Assembly (NCBI RefSeq): GCF_001661675.2
Contig: NZ_CP019602.1
Span: 2,567,501-2,631,500, forward strand
Direction of reading: 5' to 3'
DNA from: Croceicoccus marinus
GTDB taxonomy: Bacteria; Pseudomonadota; Alphaproteobacteria; Sphingomonadales; Sphingomonadaceae
DNA length: 64,000 bases
Below, one piece after another: positions 20,060 through 30,839 of this stretch (its first letter is position 1; each line of letters starts with the position of its first letter). The position numbers were made by a program, and so were the translations under genes. The notes under the pieces were generated by a model that saw nothing but the letters and a program-made list of their open reading frames with translations, ran no database searches and was not told the origin of the DNA.

Positions 20060-20761
20060 ATGACTGCGCACAAGGAAGGCGATCCCACCACGCTCAGCCG
20101 GCTGTATGGCCGGTCGAAAGGCAAGGCCCTGCGCGCGTCGCAGCAGGAACTGGTCGACAATCTGCTGCCCCGGATCGCGGTGCCGAACGAGGGTCCGGTG
20201 TCATCGCGCAGCCTGTTCGGCGACGACCGCCCGCTGCATTTCGAGATCGGCTTCGGCGGGGGCGAGCATCTGGCCTATCGCGCCGACCTGCTGCCCGATC
20301 ACGGCTTCGTGGGTTGCGAGCCGTTCCTGAACGGCGTCGCGCAGGCGCTGACCCATGTACGCGACGATGCGCTGGGCAATGTGCGGCTGCACATGGGCGA
20401 TGCGCTGCAGGTGCTGGCGCGCGTGCCGGACCGGGCGCTGTCCTTCGCCTATCTGCTGCATCCCGATCCCTGGCCCAAGGCGCGCCATGCCAAGCGGCGC
20501 ATGATGAACGACGGGCCGGTCGAACTGATCGCGGCCAAGCTGAAACCGGGCGGCGAGTTTCGTTTCGGCACCGACCACCCGGTCTATCTGCGCCACGCGC
20601 TGATGGTGATGCAGCGTCATGCGGACACATTCGAATGGCTGTGCGAGACGCCCGCGGATTTCCTGACCCGCCCGGGCGGCTGGCCCGAGACGCGTTATGA
20701 AGCCAAGGCGCGCCGGCTGGGACACGAGGTGTGGTATTTCCGCTATCGCCGGCGCGGCTGA
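20060..20761 (+). CDS. trmB: tRNA (guanine-N7)-methyltransferase
   Basis: TrmB makes m7G46 in the variable loop of tRNAs. The 233-residue product shows LYGRSKGKALRASQQ, motif I HFEIGFGGGEHLAYRA, VGCEPFLNGVAQAL, and the tRNA-binding/catalytic segment LLHPDPWPKARHAKRRMM, all family hallmarks. The end of the protein, TRYEAKARRLGHEVWYFRYRR, is also typical. No strong ribosome site is seen before 20060. Confidence 0.93.
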   Translation: MTAHKEGDPTTLSRLYGRSKGKALRASQQELVDNLLPRIAVPNEGPVSSRSLFGDDRPLHFEIGFGGGEHLAYRADLLPDHGFVGCEPFLNGVAQALTHVRDDALGNVRLHMGDALQVLARVPDRALSFAYLLHPDPWPKARHAKRRMMNDGPVELIAAKLKPGGEFRFGTDHPVYLRHALMVMQRHADTFEWLCETPADFLTRPGGWPETRYEAKARRLGHEVWYFRYRRRG

Positions 20762-20897
20762 CGGCGTGCTCGCCGATGGGTGGAGCGGCGGGTCGGGCAA
20801 GATATTTCGCCTTTCACCCCCTCTCACAAAATTGTTTCGCTTAAATCGGGGCTGCCGATAATCTTCCGTTCCGGTTCCATTGCCGGGATGTAATTAG

Positions 20898-21659
20898 ATG
20901 GCCGCTGAATTTCTGGCCGACCTCGTTCCCTTCATCATCGTCGGATTTGCCGCGCAGCTGGTCGACGGCGCGCTGGGCATGGCGTTCGGCGTCATCTGCA
21001 ATTCGCTGCTGGTGGGCGTGCTGGGCTTTCCGCCCGCGCTGGCGTCGGCCAAGGTGCATCTGGTCGAATGCTTCACCACCGGGGCGAGCGGGATCAGCCA
21101 TCTGGCTCATCGCAATATCGACAAGTCGCTGTTCTTCCGCCTGGCGGGAGCGGGCGTGCTGGGCGGAGTGGCGGGCGCCTATCTGCTCAGCAACATAGAC
21201 GCGGCGATCGTGAAGCCGATCGTGCTGGCCTATCTGGCGATCATCGGCCTGTGGCTGATCGTGCGCGGCGTGCTCTATCCCCCAGAGGCGAAGCCGGCGC
21301 GCTTCGTCGCGCCGCTGGGGGCCGTGGGCGGTTTCCTCGACGCGGCGGGCGGCGGTGGATGGGGGCCGGTGGTCACCTCTAACCTGCTGGTGCAGGGCGT
21401 GGAGCCGCGCCGCGTGATCGGCACGGTCAGCGCGGCGGAGTTCTTCCTGACGGTGGCGATCTCGATCACCTTCATCTCGCAGATCGGGCTGGCGGATCTG
21501 GCGGGCGCGACATTGGGGCTGGTGATCGGCGGCGTGTGCGCGGCCCCGATCGGCGCCTATGCCGCCAAGCGCATTCCGATCAAGCCGCTGCTGATCTTCG
21601 TCGGCGTTGTGCTGACGATCACCAGCATCGTGGGCATCGTGACGGCGCTGCGGGGGTGA
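20898..21659 (+). CDS. TauE/SafE-family anion permease
   Basis: The 253-residue product is a polytopic inner-membrane protein of about eight helices with the two family repeats: FAAQLVDGALGMAFGVICNSLL and the later GGFLDAAGGGGWGPVVTSNLL. Members export or import sulfite, sulfonates or other organic anions; the substrate here is unknown. It is monocistronic, with a repeat-bearing gap downstream. Confidence 0.85.
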   Translation: MAAEFLADLVPFIIVGFAAQLVDGALGMAFGVICNSLLVGVLGFPPALASAKVHLVECFTTGASGISHLAHRNIDKSLFFRLAGAGVLGGVAGAYLLSNIDAAIVKPIVLAYLAIIGLWLIVRGVLYPPEAKPARFVAPLGAVGGFLDAAGGGGWGPVVTSNLLVQGVEPRRVIGTVSAAEFFLTVAISITFISQIGLADLAGATLGLVIGGVCAAPIGAYAAKRIPIKPLLIFVGVVLTITSIVGIVTALRG

Positions 21660-21667
21660 TGGGTGGG

Positions 21668-21789
21668 AGCGTTTGCCCGGGAGCGTCGATAGAAAGCCGA
21701 CCGCTGGGGCATGCGAGGTTGCGGAAGGTCGGCTATCGGTAGGGCCGGCCGGTTGGCTTGAATGGCCGGAATGGGGTGGGAAGCGGACA
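21668..21789. repeat. Imperfect palindromic repeat next to a small gene
   Basis: The stretch ends ATGGCCGGAATGGGGTGGGAAGCGGACAT split over 21761-21790, matching the 3' end of the island repeats (for example 57811-57838: GACCGAAATGAG...AAGCGGACGTG). It abuts the TAA stop of the minus-strand gene at 21790. The match is by eye and its 5' limit is approximate. Confidence 0.5.
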
Positions 21790-22038
21790 TTAAAGACTTC
21801 GGGCCAATAGCATCCCGGCAAACCAAGCGATGCCGCTCATTGCGACCAACCCAAGAATCGCTTGAACCACAACCAGCCCCCATTGGTCACCCGTAATGAC
21901 CCTTAAGGCCGCAACGTAGGCGAGCGCTATCGTAAGAGCGGCCCAAAGCAGCGCGGTATTGTCGTAGGCGAGTGCAACCCAAAGGAGGATAATCACTCCA
22001 ACAACTACCAGCGTAGTGTTTAACAACGTCCGTCCCAT
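21790..22038 (-). CDS. Small hypothetical membrane protein
   Basis: The 82-residue product has three hydrophobic stretches (TLLNTTLVVVGVIILLWVALAY; TALLWAALTIALAYVAALRV; GLVVVQAILGLVAMSGIAWFAGMLL) and almost no soluble part. No family is recognised. Both sides carry repeat DNA of the type that separates genes in the island at 51.9-58.5 kb, and base use is less GC-rich than in neighbours, so it may be a transferred gene. Confidence 0.55.
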   Translation of the reverse strand: MGRTLLNTTLVVVGVIILLWVALAYDNTALLWAALTIALAYVAALRVITGDQWGLVVVQAILGLVAMSGIAWFAGMLLARSL

Positions 22039-22132
22039 GCTTGCGGATGTTGGCCGTTTTGCTGCACGTCAGCAACCGGTCGTATCCGGGCTGGCAGCTT
22101 TCGATAAAACCTGGTGCTTAGCGGACCCGCAG
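22039..22132. repeat. Imperfect palindromic repeat, second flank of the small gene
   Basis: Directly upstream of the minus-strand start at 22038 the sequence reads through CAACCGGTCGTATCC, GGCTGGCAGCTTTCG and GCTTAGCGGACC, resembling in order the blocks CAATCGGTCGTTTGC, GGGCAGCTTTTGG and GTTAGCGG of the island repeats. Similarity is lower than among the island copies. Confidence 0.4.
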
Positions 22133-22142
22133 CACTGACATC

Positions 22143-22349
22143 CTAAGCAATGATATCCGGGATCAGCGCGTCCTCCAGCTGCAGGATCTGGTCCTTGAGC
22201 AGGAGCTTGCGTTTTTTCAGGCGGGCGACGCGCAGCTGGTCGGTCGGGTTTTCCGACAGGGCGGCGATCGCGGCGTCGAGGTCGCGGTGCTCCACGCGCA
22301 GAATTTCCAGCCGCTTGCGCATCTCGTCTTCGGTCATGGCCATGCTCAT
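22143..22349 (-). CDS. YdcH/DUF465-family protein
   Basis: The 68-residue product (MSMAMTEDEMRKRLEILRVEHRDLDAAI...LKKRKLLLKDQILQLEDALIPDIIA) is a typical YdcH protein: a short helical hairpin with the RLKKRKLLLKDQI signature. Function is unknown. Three nearby ATGs (22349, 22343, 22337) are possible; the first is used. A second YdcH gene lies 260 bases away on the opposite strand. Confidence 0.8.
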   Translation of the reverse strand: MSMAMTEDEMRKRLEILRVEHRDLDAAIAALSENPTDQLRVARLKKRKLLLKDQILQLEDALIPDIIA

Positions 22350-22611
22350 GCCCCGTTCGCCGCGCGCAGGCAACGGCTGTTGCGGCCTGTCGCATCTGCG
22401 CGGGACTTTCGTCGCGATCATCCCGGATTGCCCCTTCGCAAGATGACAGATTTATGATTGTCTTGGCGCTGTCGGCAATGCGACCGCCACGAGTCGCCGC
22501 CGGCCGCTTAAGTTGGCTTCGATCATGAGGGGACCTTGGCACGGGGAAACGAACCCGCGCCCGGGAATCGACCGCCAGATCCGAAACACGCGAACGCAGG
22601 AGACTGACTTC

Positions 22612-22767
22612 ATGGAATCCACGCACATCAGCGCGCTCAACACCAAGCACGCCGGACTTGAACGGCAAATCCACGAGGAAATGACGCGGCCCGCGCCCGA
22701 TGCTGCGAAGATACAGGCTCTCAAGCGAAAGAAGCTGAGGATCAAGGAAGAGATTGCGCTGAACTAG
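22612..22767 (+). CDS. YdcH/DUF465-family protein, short form
   Basis: The 51-residue product MESTHISALNTKHAGLERQI...IQALKRKKLRIKEEIALN carries the conserved LKRKKLRIKEEI of the YdcH family. CAGGAG precedes the ATG by about nine bases. It is divergent from the longer YdcH gene at 22143, with a 262-base shared upstream region in which no defined promoter was recognised. Confidence 0.85.
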   Translation: MESTHISALNTKHAGLERQIHEEMTRPAPDAAKIQALKRKKLRIKEEIALN

Positions 22768-22915
22768 GCGCTCTTCGCTGACAGACATTGGCGCCCCCGG
22801 CATCCGAACTGGATTTCCGGGGGCGTATCGATTGCGGCACCGGGGGCACGGACGCAGCGCGGGACGCGCGCATTTGTGATTTGGCGCGGGGGCGGCTTTG
22901 CTATAACCGGAAGCC

Positions 22916-25189
22916 ATGCCATCAGCCGTTTCAGCAGCACGACAGATCCTTACCAGCCTGCACGAGGTGATGGCCTCGCGCCATAACGCGCAGGCCAAGC
23001 TGAACCAGGTGGTCGAGCTGATCGGCGAAAGCCTCCATAGCGAGGTGTGTTCGATCTATCTGCTGCGCGAAGGCATGCTGGAACTGTTCGCCACGCGCGG
23101 CCTGAACCAGGACGCGGTCCACGTCACGCGGCTGGCCATAGGCGAAGGCCTGGTGGGATCGCTGGCCGAGCATGTCGAGACGCTGAACCTGGCCGAGGCG
23201 GCGGCGCATCCTGACTTTTCCTATCGGCCCGAGACGGGGGAGGACAAGTTCCACTCGTTCGCGGGCGTTCCCATCGTGCGGATGGAGCGCGCGGTCGGCG
23301 TGCTGGCGGTGCAGCATGTCGAGCCGCGCCGCTATGAAGAGGTCGAGATCGAGGCGCTGCAGACCGTGGCCATGGTGCTGTCGGAGCTGATCGCCAATGC
23401 CGGGCTGATCGACGATGCCGATACGGTCGCGGCCAGCCCGATGCTGACCGATCCGCGGCAGGTGTCGGGCCTGTCGCTGGTCAAGGGGCTGGCGGCGGGG
23501 CATGCGGTGTTCCACCAGCCGCGCATCACCATCGAACATGTCGTGGCCGAGGATACCGAGGCCGAGCGTGCGCGCGTATTGTCGGCCTTTGACAAGATGC
23601 GCGAGCAGATCGAGACCATGTCGAACCAGGCCGAGTTCGGCGTGGGGGACGAGCATGACGAGGTGCTCGAGACCTACAAGATGTTCGCCTATGACGAGGG
23701 CTGGACTCGCCGCATCAACGAGGCGATCGATTCCGGCCTGACCGCCGAGGCCGCGATCGAGCGCGTGCAGCAGCGCACCCGCATGCGCATGCGCCAGATC
23801 GACGATCCGCTGCTGGCCGACCGGATGCACGATCTTGAGGATCTGGCCAACCGCCTGCTGCGCATCGTGTCGGGGCAGGTATCGACCGCCGCGCGGCTGG
23901 GCCTGCGCGACGATACGATATTGATCGCGCGAAACCTGGGCCCGGCGGAACTGCTGGAATATGACCGGCGGCGGCTGAAGGGCGTGATCCTGGAGGAAGG
24001 ATCGCTCACCAGCCATGTCGTCATCGTGGCGCGCGCGATGGGCGTTCCCGTGCTGGGCCGGATAAGGGGTCTGCGCGGCATGATCCGCGAGGGGGACCTG
24101 ATCCTGGTCGACGGGGCGCAGGGCATCGCCAATGTCCGCCCGACCCAGTCGGTGGTCGAGGCGTTCGAGGCGCGATCGGCCCGCAGCCGCGAGCGGCAGG
24201 CCCGCTATGCGGCGCTCCGCGATGTCGAACCCTTCACGAAGGACGGCGAGCGGATCAATTTGATGATCAACGCCGGGCTGCGCGACGACGTGCCGCTGCT
24301 GAACCTGACCGGCGCGGACGGCATCGGCCTGTTCCGGACCGAGTTCCAGTTCCTGGTGTCCGCCGCCCTGCCCCAGCGCGACCGGCAGACGCGGCTCTAC
24401 CGCGACGTGCTGGACACCGCGGGCGACAAGCCGGTGATCTTCCGCACCGTGGATGTTGGGGGCGACAAGTCGCTGCCCTATCTGCGCGCCGAGGGCGAGA
24501 ACGGCGACGAGAACCCGGCGATGGGCTGGCGCGCGCTGCGCCTGGCGCTTGAGCGCGAGGGGCTGATGAAGGCGCAGGCCCGCTCCCTGCTCGAGGCATC
24601 GGCGGGCCGCACGCTGAACGTGATGTTCCCGATGGTGTCCGAACCGTGGGAATTCGATGCGGCCAAGGCCGTGTTCGACGCGCAGATCGCCTTCCTGCGC
24701 GGCCGGCGCAAGGTACTACCCGAACAGATTCGCTATGGCGTGATGCTGGAAGTGCCCGCGCTGGCCGAGATGCTGGACGTGCTGGCGCCCAAGCTGTCGT
24801 TCATCTCGATCGGCACCAACGATCTGACCCAGTTCCTGTTCGCCGCCGACCGGTCGAACCCCAAGCTGGCCGAACGTTATGACTGGCTGAACCCGTCGAT
24901 CCTGCGCTTCATTCGCCGCGTCATACGCACGCTGGCGGGTCAGCAGATCGACATCACCGTCTGCGGCGAGATGGGCGGCCGCCCGCTGGAGGCGCTGGCG
25001 CTGGTCGGCATCGGCATCCGCCGCCTGTCGATCACGCCCGCATCGATCGGGCCGCACAAGGCGATGTTCCGCAAGATCGACACGCGCGAACTGACCGAGC
25101 AGATGGAACTGTGGCTGAACGAACCCGTCGGCGACCTGCGCGGCGCGCTGACCGAATGGGCGGACGAGCGGGACATCGACTGGGAATAG
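22916..25189 (+). CDS. ptsP: PEP-protein phosphotransferase of the nitrogen PTS (EI-Ntr)
   Basis: The 757-residue enzyme starts the PTS-Ntr phosphorelay, moving phosphate from PEP to NPr. Residues about 10-165 form a GAF sensor domain (KLNQVVELIGESLHSEVCSIYLL ... FAGVPIVRMERAVGVLAVQ in two parts). Then comes the EI N-domain, the swivelling domain with active His at about 367 (EGSLTSHVVIVAR), and the PEP-binding barrel with GLFRTEFQFL, FPMVSEPWEF, FISIGTNDLTQF and the catalytic Cys in ITVCGEMGGRP. Length and order are normal for PtsP. It is preceded by about 150 bases with no recognised signal. Confidence 0.95.
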   Translation: MPSAVSAARQILTSLHEVMASRHNAQAKLNQVVELIGESLHSEVCSIYLLREGMLELFATRGLNQDAVHVTRLAIGEGLVGSLAEHVETLNLAEAAAHPDFSYRPETGEDKFHSFAGVPIVRMERAVGVLAVQHVEPRRYEEVEIEALQTVAMVLSELIANAGLIDDADTVAASPMLTDPRQVSGLSLVKGLAAGHAVFHQPRITIEHVVAEDTEAERARVLSAFDKMREQIETMSNQAEFGVGDEHDEVLETYKMFAYDEGWTRRINEAIDSGLTAEAAIERVQQRTRMRMRQIDDPLLADRMHDLEDLANRLLRIVSGQVSTAARLGLRDDTILIARNLGPAELLEYDRRRLKGVILEEGSLTSHVVIVARAMGVPVLGRIRGLRGMIREGDLILVDGAQGIANVRPTQSVVEAFEARSARSRERQARYAALRDVEPFTKDGERINLMINAGLRDDVPLLNLTGADGIGLFRTEFQFLVSAALPQRDRQTRLYRDVLDTAGDKPVIFRTVDVGGDKSLPYLRAEGENGDENPAMGWRALRLALEREGLMKAQARSLLEASAGRTLNVMFPMVSEPWEFDAAKAVFDAQIAFLRGRRKVLPEQIRYGVMLEVPALAEMLDVLAPKLSFISIGTNDLTQFLFAADRSNPKLAERYDWLNPSILRFIRRVIRTLAGQQIDITVCGEMGGRPLEALALVGIGIRRLSITPASIGPHKAMFRKIDTRELTEQMELWLNEPVGDLRGALTEWADERDIDWE

Positions 25190-25410
25190 GGCCCCCGGAT
25201 CGGCGTGCGCCGGGGTCTGTCATTGAAGCTGCTGGCAAAATTTTGCGCCGAATCGCATTTCTGCTGGGAAAGATCGTGGGGGGCGGGGTGCAATCGCCCG
25301 CGCAATATCGTATCGCATGGCCGTGCAAGCAGGATTTGCTGCGCGGCATGAAGCCCAGCAGCACCCCGCCAGCCAGGAACCGACCCGTCGGTGCGAGAGG
25401 TTAGGGACGA

Positions 25411-26247
25411 GTGGACGAGAACGAAATCGACGAAAGGGCCCCGACCGGCAGGACCGTGTCCGACACGCTGCGGCAGGAGCGTGAGCGACAGGGCATGAGC
25501 CGCAAGGACCTGTCCGATCGCACCAAGATTTCCGAACGACATCTGATCGCCATCGACGAAGGCGATTTCTCGGCGATGCCCAGCCGGACCTATATCATCG
25601 GCTTCGTGCGCAGCTATGCCAATGCGCTGGGGCTTGACGCCCCGGTGCTGGTGCAGCGCCTGCGGGACGAGATGGGGATGGCCGAGAAGGTTCGCCCCGA
25701 GCGCAATCTCGACCACATGGAGCCGGGCGATCCCGAACGCAATCCGTCGGGCAGGCTGACCTGGATCGTTCTGGCCGCGGTGATCGCGGTGATGGTAATC
25801 GTCGTGGTAGCGTGGCGCGGGCTGTTCATGCCCGCCGCGCAATTGCCCCCGCTTGAGGACGAGCAGCAGCAGGCCCCCGTCGCCGCTGCCCCGCAGCCCG
25901 CGCAGGCCGACGCCGCCGCCGCAGACCCCGCATCGCAGGAAGTCGTGTTCACCGCGACCGTCGACGGGGTCTGGGTGAAATTCTACGACCGCAGCGGCAG
26001 CCAGCTGTTCCAGAAGCAGATGGCCCTGAACGAAAGCTTCACCATCCCGGCCGATGCCGAAGGTCCGCAGATCTGGACCGGCCGCCCCGAAGCGCTGCGC
26101 ATCACCGTCGGTGGCCGCGCGGTGCCGCCGCTGGCCGAGGAGCAATCGGTGGTGCGCGACATACCCGTCGATTCCGCCGCGCTGCTTGCCCGGCCGGCCG
26201 GCCCCGGCCTTCCGCAGCCCGGTGCCGCCGGCACCACGGGCGGCTGA
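25411..26247 (+). CDS. RodZ-like helix-turn-helix membrane protein
   Basis: The 278-residue product starts with GTG at 25411. Residues about 15-85 are a Cro/RodZ-type HTH (VSDTLRQERERQGMSRKDLSDRTKIS ... GDFSAMPSRTYIIGFVRSYA), then a single membrane helix LTWIVLAAVIAVMVIVVVAW at about 113-132, an Ala/Pro/Gln linker, and a periplasmic DUF4115-like domain with VWVKFYDRSGSQLFQKQM. This is the RodZ/YfgA architecture, linked to cell-shape control by MreB in model bacteria. It precedes the YbgF-like gene by 91 bases. Confidence 0.85.
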   Translation: MDENEIDERAPTGRTVSDTLRQERERQGMSRKDLSDRTKISERHLIAIDEGDFSAMPSRTYIIGFVRSYANALGLDAPVLVQRLRDEMGMAEKVRPERNLDHMEPGDPERNPSGRLTWIVLAAVIAVMVIVVVAWRGLFMPAAQLPPLEDEQQQAPVAAAPQPAQADAAAADPASQEVVFTATVDGVWVKFYDRSGSQLFQKQMALNESFTIPADAEGPQIWTGRPEALRITVGGRAVPPLAEEQSVVRDIPVDSAALLARPAGPGLPQPGAAGTTGG

Positions 26248-26338
26248 TCCGCCGGGCCGGCGTCACGTTCATCCGCGGTTCCGGCGCCCGGTGCCACTAT
26301 TCCCTTTTCGTGTCATGACTTCCACGAGGTTGCCTTTC

Positions 26339-27280
26339 ATGTTCGCCAGCCCGCGTTCCCCCCTTATGACGGCCCTTCCCCGATCCCTGTCCGGTTCCTG
26401 GCGCCGCACCGCCCTGTTGCTGGGCGGCGCGATGGCGCTGACCCTGCCGGTCGCGGCCCCCGCCTCGGCGCAGGACGACGTGCGCATCCGCAAGCTGGAA
26501 CAGGAAGTGAAGGCGCTGCAGCGCAAGGTCTTCCCCGGCGGCAGCGGCCCCTATTTCGAGCCAGAGATCGTCGCTCCGCAGGCGCAGCCGGTGGGGCCCA
26601 GCAATACGGCGGGGCCGGTCACCGACCTGCTCGCGCGCATGGACGCGGTGGAATCGGCGCTGCAGAGCCTGACTTCGCAGGTCGAGATGAACTCGAACAC
26701 GCTGCGCCTGATGAACGAGCGGGTGCAGTCCCTGGAAGCAGCGGCAATGCCGCCCGAACCGATGATGCCCGTTCAGGATCCAGCTGCCGCCCCCCCCGCC
26801 TCAGGGGCCGCCACGGGCAGCAATATCGCGGCGATGACCGGCGGAGCGACCGCGGCGACGGTCGCCACGGTCGACAAGCCCTCGACCGGCGACGACGCCG
26901 ACGATACCTATGTCTATGGCTTCCGCCTGTGGGAAGCGCAGCAATACCCCGCCGCCCGCGAGCAGCTGCAGAAGGTGGTCAACGTCTATCCCAACCATCG
27001 CCGGGCCAGCTGGGCGCGCAACCTGATCGGCCGCTCGTGGCTGGACGAGGGGCAGCCCAGCAAGGCGGGCGAGGTCTTCCTGCAGAACTATCTTGCCGAC
27101 CGCAGCGGCGAGCGGGCACCGGACAGCCTGCTCTATCTGTCGCGCGCGACCCTGGCGCTGGGCAACAAGGCGAAGAGCTGCGAGGCGCTGGCCGAATTCC
27201 GCCGCGTCTATCCGGGCGAGGCAAATGGCCGCCTGTCCTCGCTGGACCTGCAGACGGGGCGTGAGGCGGGATGCAATTGA
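26339..27280 (+). CDS. YbgF/CpoB-like periplasmic TPR protein
   Basis: The 313-residue product has a signal peptide ending APASAQDD, a coiled segment (VRIRKLEQEVKALQRKVF), a second heptad-rich stretch near residue 100, a Pro/Ala linker and C-terminal TPR repeats starting at YVYGFRLWEAQQYPAAREQLQKV. This is the CpoB (YbgF) layout, a Tol-Pal partner that coordinates peptidoglycan synthesis with outer-membrane constriction. No tol or pal gene is in view. Start 26339 is preceded by GAGG; ATG at 26315 is possible. Its end overlaps tilS by 20 bases. Confidence 0.85.
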   Translation: MFASPRSPLMTALPRSLSGSWRRTALLLGGAMALTLPVAAPASAQDDVRIRKLEQEVKALQRKVFPGGSGPYFEPEIVAPQAQPVGPSNTAGPVTDLLARMDAVESALQSLTSQVEMNSNTLRLMNERVQSLEAAAMPPEPMMPVQDPAAAPPASGAATGSNIAAMTGGATAATVATVDKPSTGDDADDTYVYGFRLWEAQQYPAAREQLQKVVNVYPNHRRASWARNLIGRSWLDEGQPSKAGEVFLQNYLADRSGERAPDSLLYLSRATLALGNKAKSCEALAEFRRVYPGEANGRLSSLDLQTGREAGCN

Positions 27281-28280
27281 TACGCCGGACGATCTGCCAG
27301 ATCATCTGAACGCCGACGCGGCGCGCTTCGCCCGCGATTGCGCGCCGCTGGCCGCGCCAGATGCGCGGATCGGCCTGGCCGTATCGGGCGGGCCGGATTC
27401 GCTGGCAATGCTGGTGCTGGCGGCACGGGCCCTTCCAGATCGCGTCGAAGCCGCCACCGTCGATCACCGATTGCGCCCCGAAAGCGCGGATGAGGCCGCG
27501 ATGGTCGCGTGCATCTGCGCCGATCTGGGCGTGCCGCATGCGACGCTGACGGTCAGCGTCGAGCGCACCGGCAATATCCAGGCGAATGCACGTGCGGCGC
27601 GTTACCGGGCGCTGGGCGATTGGGCGCGCGAACGCGGGCTGGCCGCGGTGGCGGCCGCGCATCATGCCGACGACGAGGCGGAAAACCTGCTGATGCGGCT
27701 GAACCGCGGCGCCGGGCTGAAGGGGCTGGCGGCCATGCGCGCGGCAAGGCCGATGCCGATGGCCGGCGAATTTGTACTGATCCGCCCGCTGCTGGGCTGG
27801 CGGCGGTCGGAGCTGGCCATCGTATGCGAGCGGGCCGGTCTGACACCCGCGCAGGACCCGTCGAACGAGGACGACCGATACGATCGCGCGCGCATCCGCG
27901 CGGCCATGGCGCGGCAGGACTGGCTGAACCCTTGGCACCTGGCACAAAGTGCCAAGCATCTGCGCGAGGCGTTCGACGCGCTTGAGCATTTCGCCGAGGC
28001 AGAGATCGCATCGCGAGTCGAACGCGGCGCGGCCGGTGCGCTCTACCGCCCCTCGCCCGATCCCTTCCCCCGCGCGGTCCGCTACCGCGTGGTGGAGCGG
28101 CTGTTGGAGGCGCTCGGCACGGCCCGCGGCGCGGCGCGCGGGGCCGAGATCGAGCGTCTGCTGGCCGCCCTCGAATCGGGGGGCGGCGGCACGCTGGGCG
28201 GGCTTTATTGCGTCTCGCGGCGCGGCCGCGATGGCCCGGAATGGACGTTTACCCCGGAACCGCCCCGAAAAACCGGCTGA
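27261..28280 (+). CDS. tilS: tRNA(Ile)-lysidine synthetase
   Basis: TilS converts C34 to lysidine in the CAU anticodon of tRNA-Ile2, making it read AUA. The product shows the PP-loop [30 protein letters not shown], the family block [28 protein letters not shown] and [11 protein letters not shown]. No ATG is available at the correct place; GTG at 27261 ([12 protein letters not shown]) is the best start and overlaps the upstream gene by 20 bases. The C-terminal tRNA-binding part is short but normal for alphaproteobacteria (339 residues). Confidence 0.9.
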   Translation: MRRDAIDTPDDLPDHLNADAARFARDCAPLAAPDARIGLAVSGGPDSLAMLVLAARALPDRVEAATVDHRLRPESADEAAMVACICADLGVPHATLTVSVERTGNIQANARAARYRALGDWARERGLAAVAAAHHADDEAENLLMRLNRGAGLKGLAAMRAARPMPMAGEFVLIRPLLGWRRSELAIVCERAGLTPAQDPSNEDDRYDRARIRAAMARQDWLNPWHLAQSAKHLREAFDALEHFAEAEIASRVERGAAGALYRPSPDPFPRAVRYRVVERLLEALGTARGAARGAEIERLLAALESGGGGTLGGLYCVSRRGRDGPEWTFTPEPPRKTG

Positions 28281-28366
28281 ATCGTGGTCAGACTGCCCTT
28301 TCGTTTGCTTGCCATTCACCATCACGCGCCTATCTTGGGTGCCTGAAAGGATTTCCGGCAGAAACC

Positions 28367-30304
<1,938 letters not shown>

Positions 30305-30365
30305 TTTGGCGGAATTGCAAATCGATGGAGGGCGGGCGGCTTCGGCTTCCCGCCCTCTTCTCGTT

Positions 30366-30839
30366 TCAGCGCAGGTCCAGATGCAGGAACTGGTTGAAGG
30401 GGCTGGCGATATAGTCGGCAAACGCCTCGCCATTCGTGAAGCCGTGTTTGCGATAGAGAGTGAGCGCCGCCTCGAAGGCGGGGCCGCTGCCGGTTTCGAG
30501 GCTGAGGCGATCGAGCCCCTCGCCGCGTGCGATGGCGTCGATTGCGTCCAGCAGCGCCGCCGCCGCGCCCTGCCGCAGATGATCGGGATGGGTGCGCATC
30601 GATTTTATCTCGCCCCGCCCGCCAGCCAGCCGCTTCAGCGCGCCCATCGCCGCCAGCCGTCCATCCTGGGTCCAAGCGCCAAGCAGGGTCAGTTCCGGGC
30701 CCGACAGGCCGGTCAGGTCGAGCGCGAAGACCGAGCCAGGCGGCGAGTTCCGGTGCATCGCCGCCAGGTGCAATTCCAGCAGATCGCGGAACTGCGGGTC
30801 GTCCAGCGCAACCGGGCCTATGGCAAAGCGCGCATTCAT
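30366..30839 (-). CDS. GNAT-family N-acetyltransferase
   Basis: The 157-residue product has the GNAT fold signals: GRLAAMGALKRLAGGRGEIKSMRTHPDHLRQGAAAALLDA split across motif A, with the acetyl-CoA loop HLRQGAAAALL, and a C-terminal FEAALTLYRKHGFTNGEAF. Substrate is unknown; these small forms resemble PhnO/ElaA-type acetyltransferases. Its ATG overlaps the stop of the DUF3667 gene (30836-30839), so the two are co-translated. Confidence 0.85.
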   Translation of the reverse strand: MNARFAIGPVALDDPQFRDLLELHLAAMHRNSPPGSVFALDLTGLSGPELTLLGAWTQDGRLAAMGALKRLAGGRGEIKSMRTHPDHLRQGAAAALLDAIDAIARGEGLDRLSLETGSGPAFEAALTLYRKHGFTNGEAFADYIASPFNQFLHLDLR

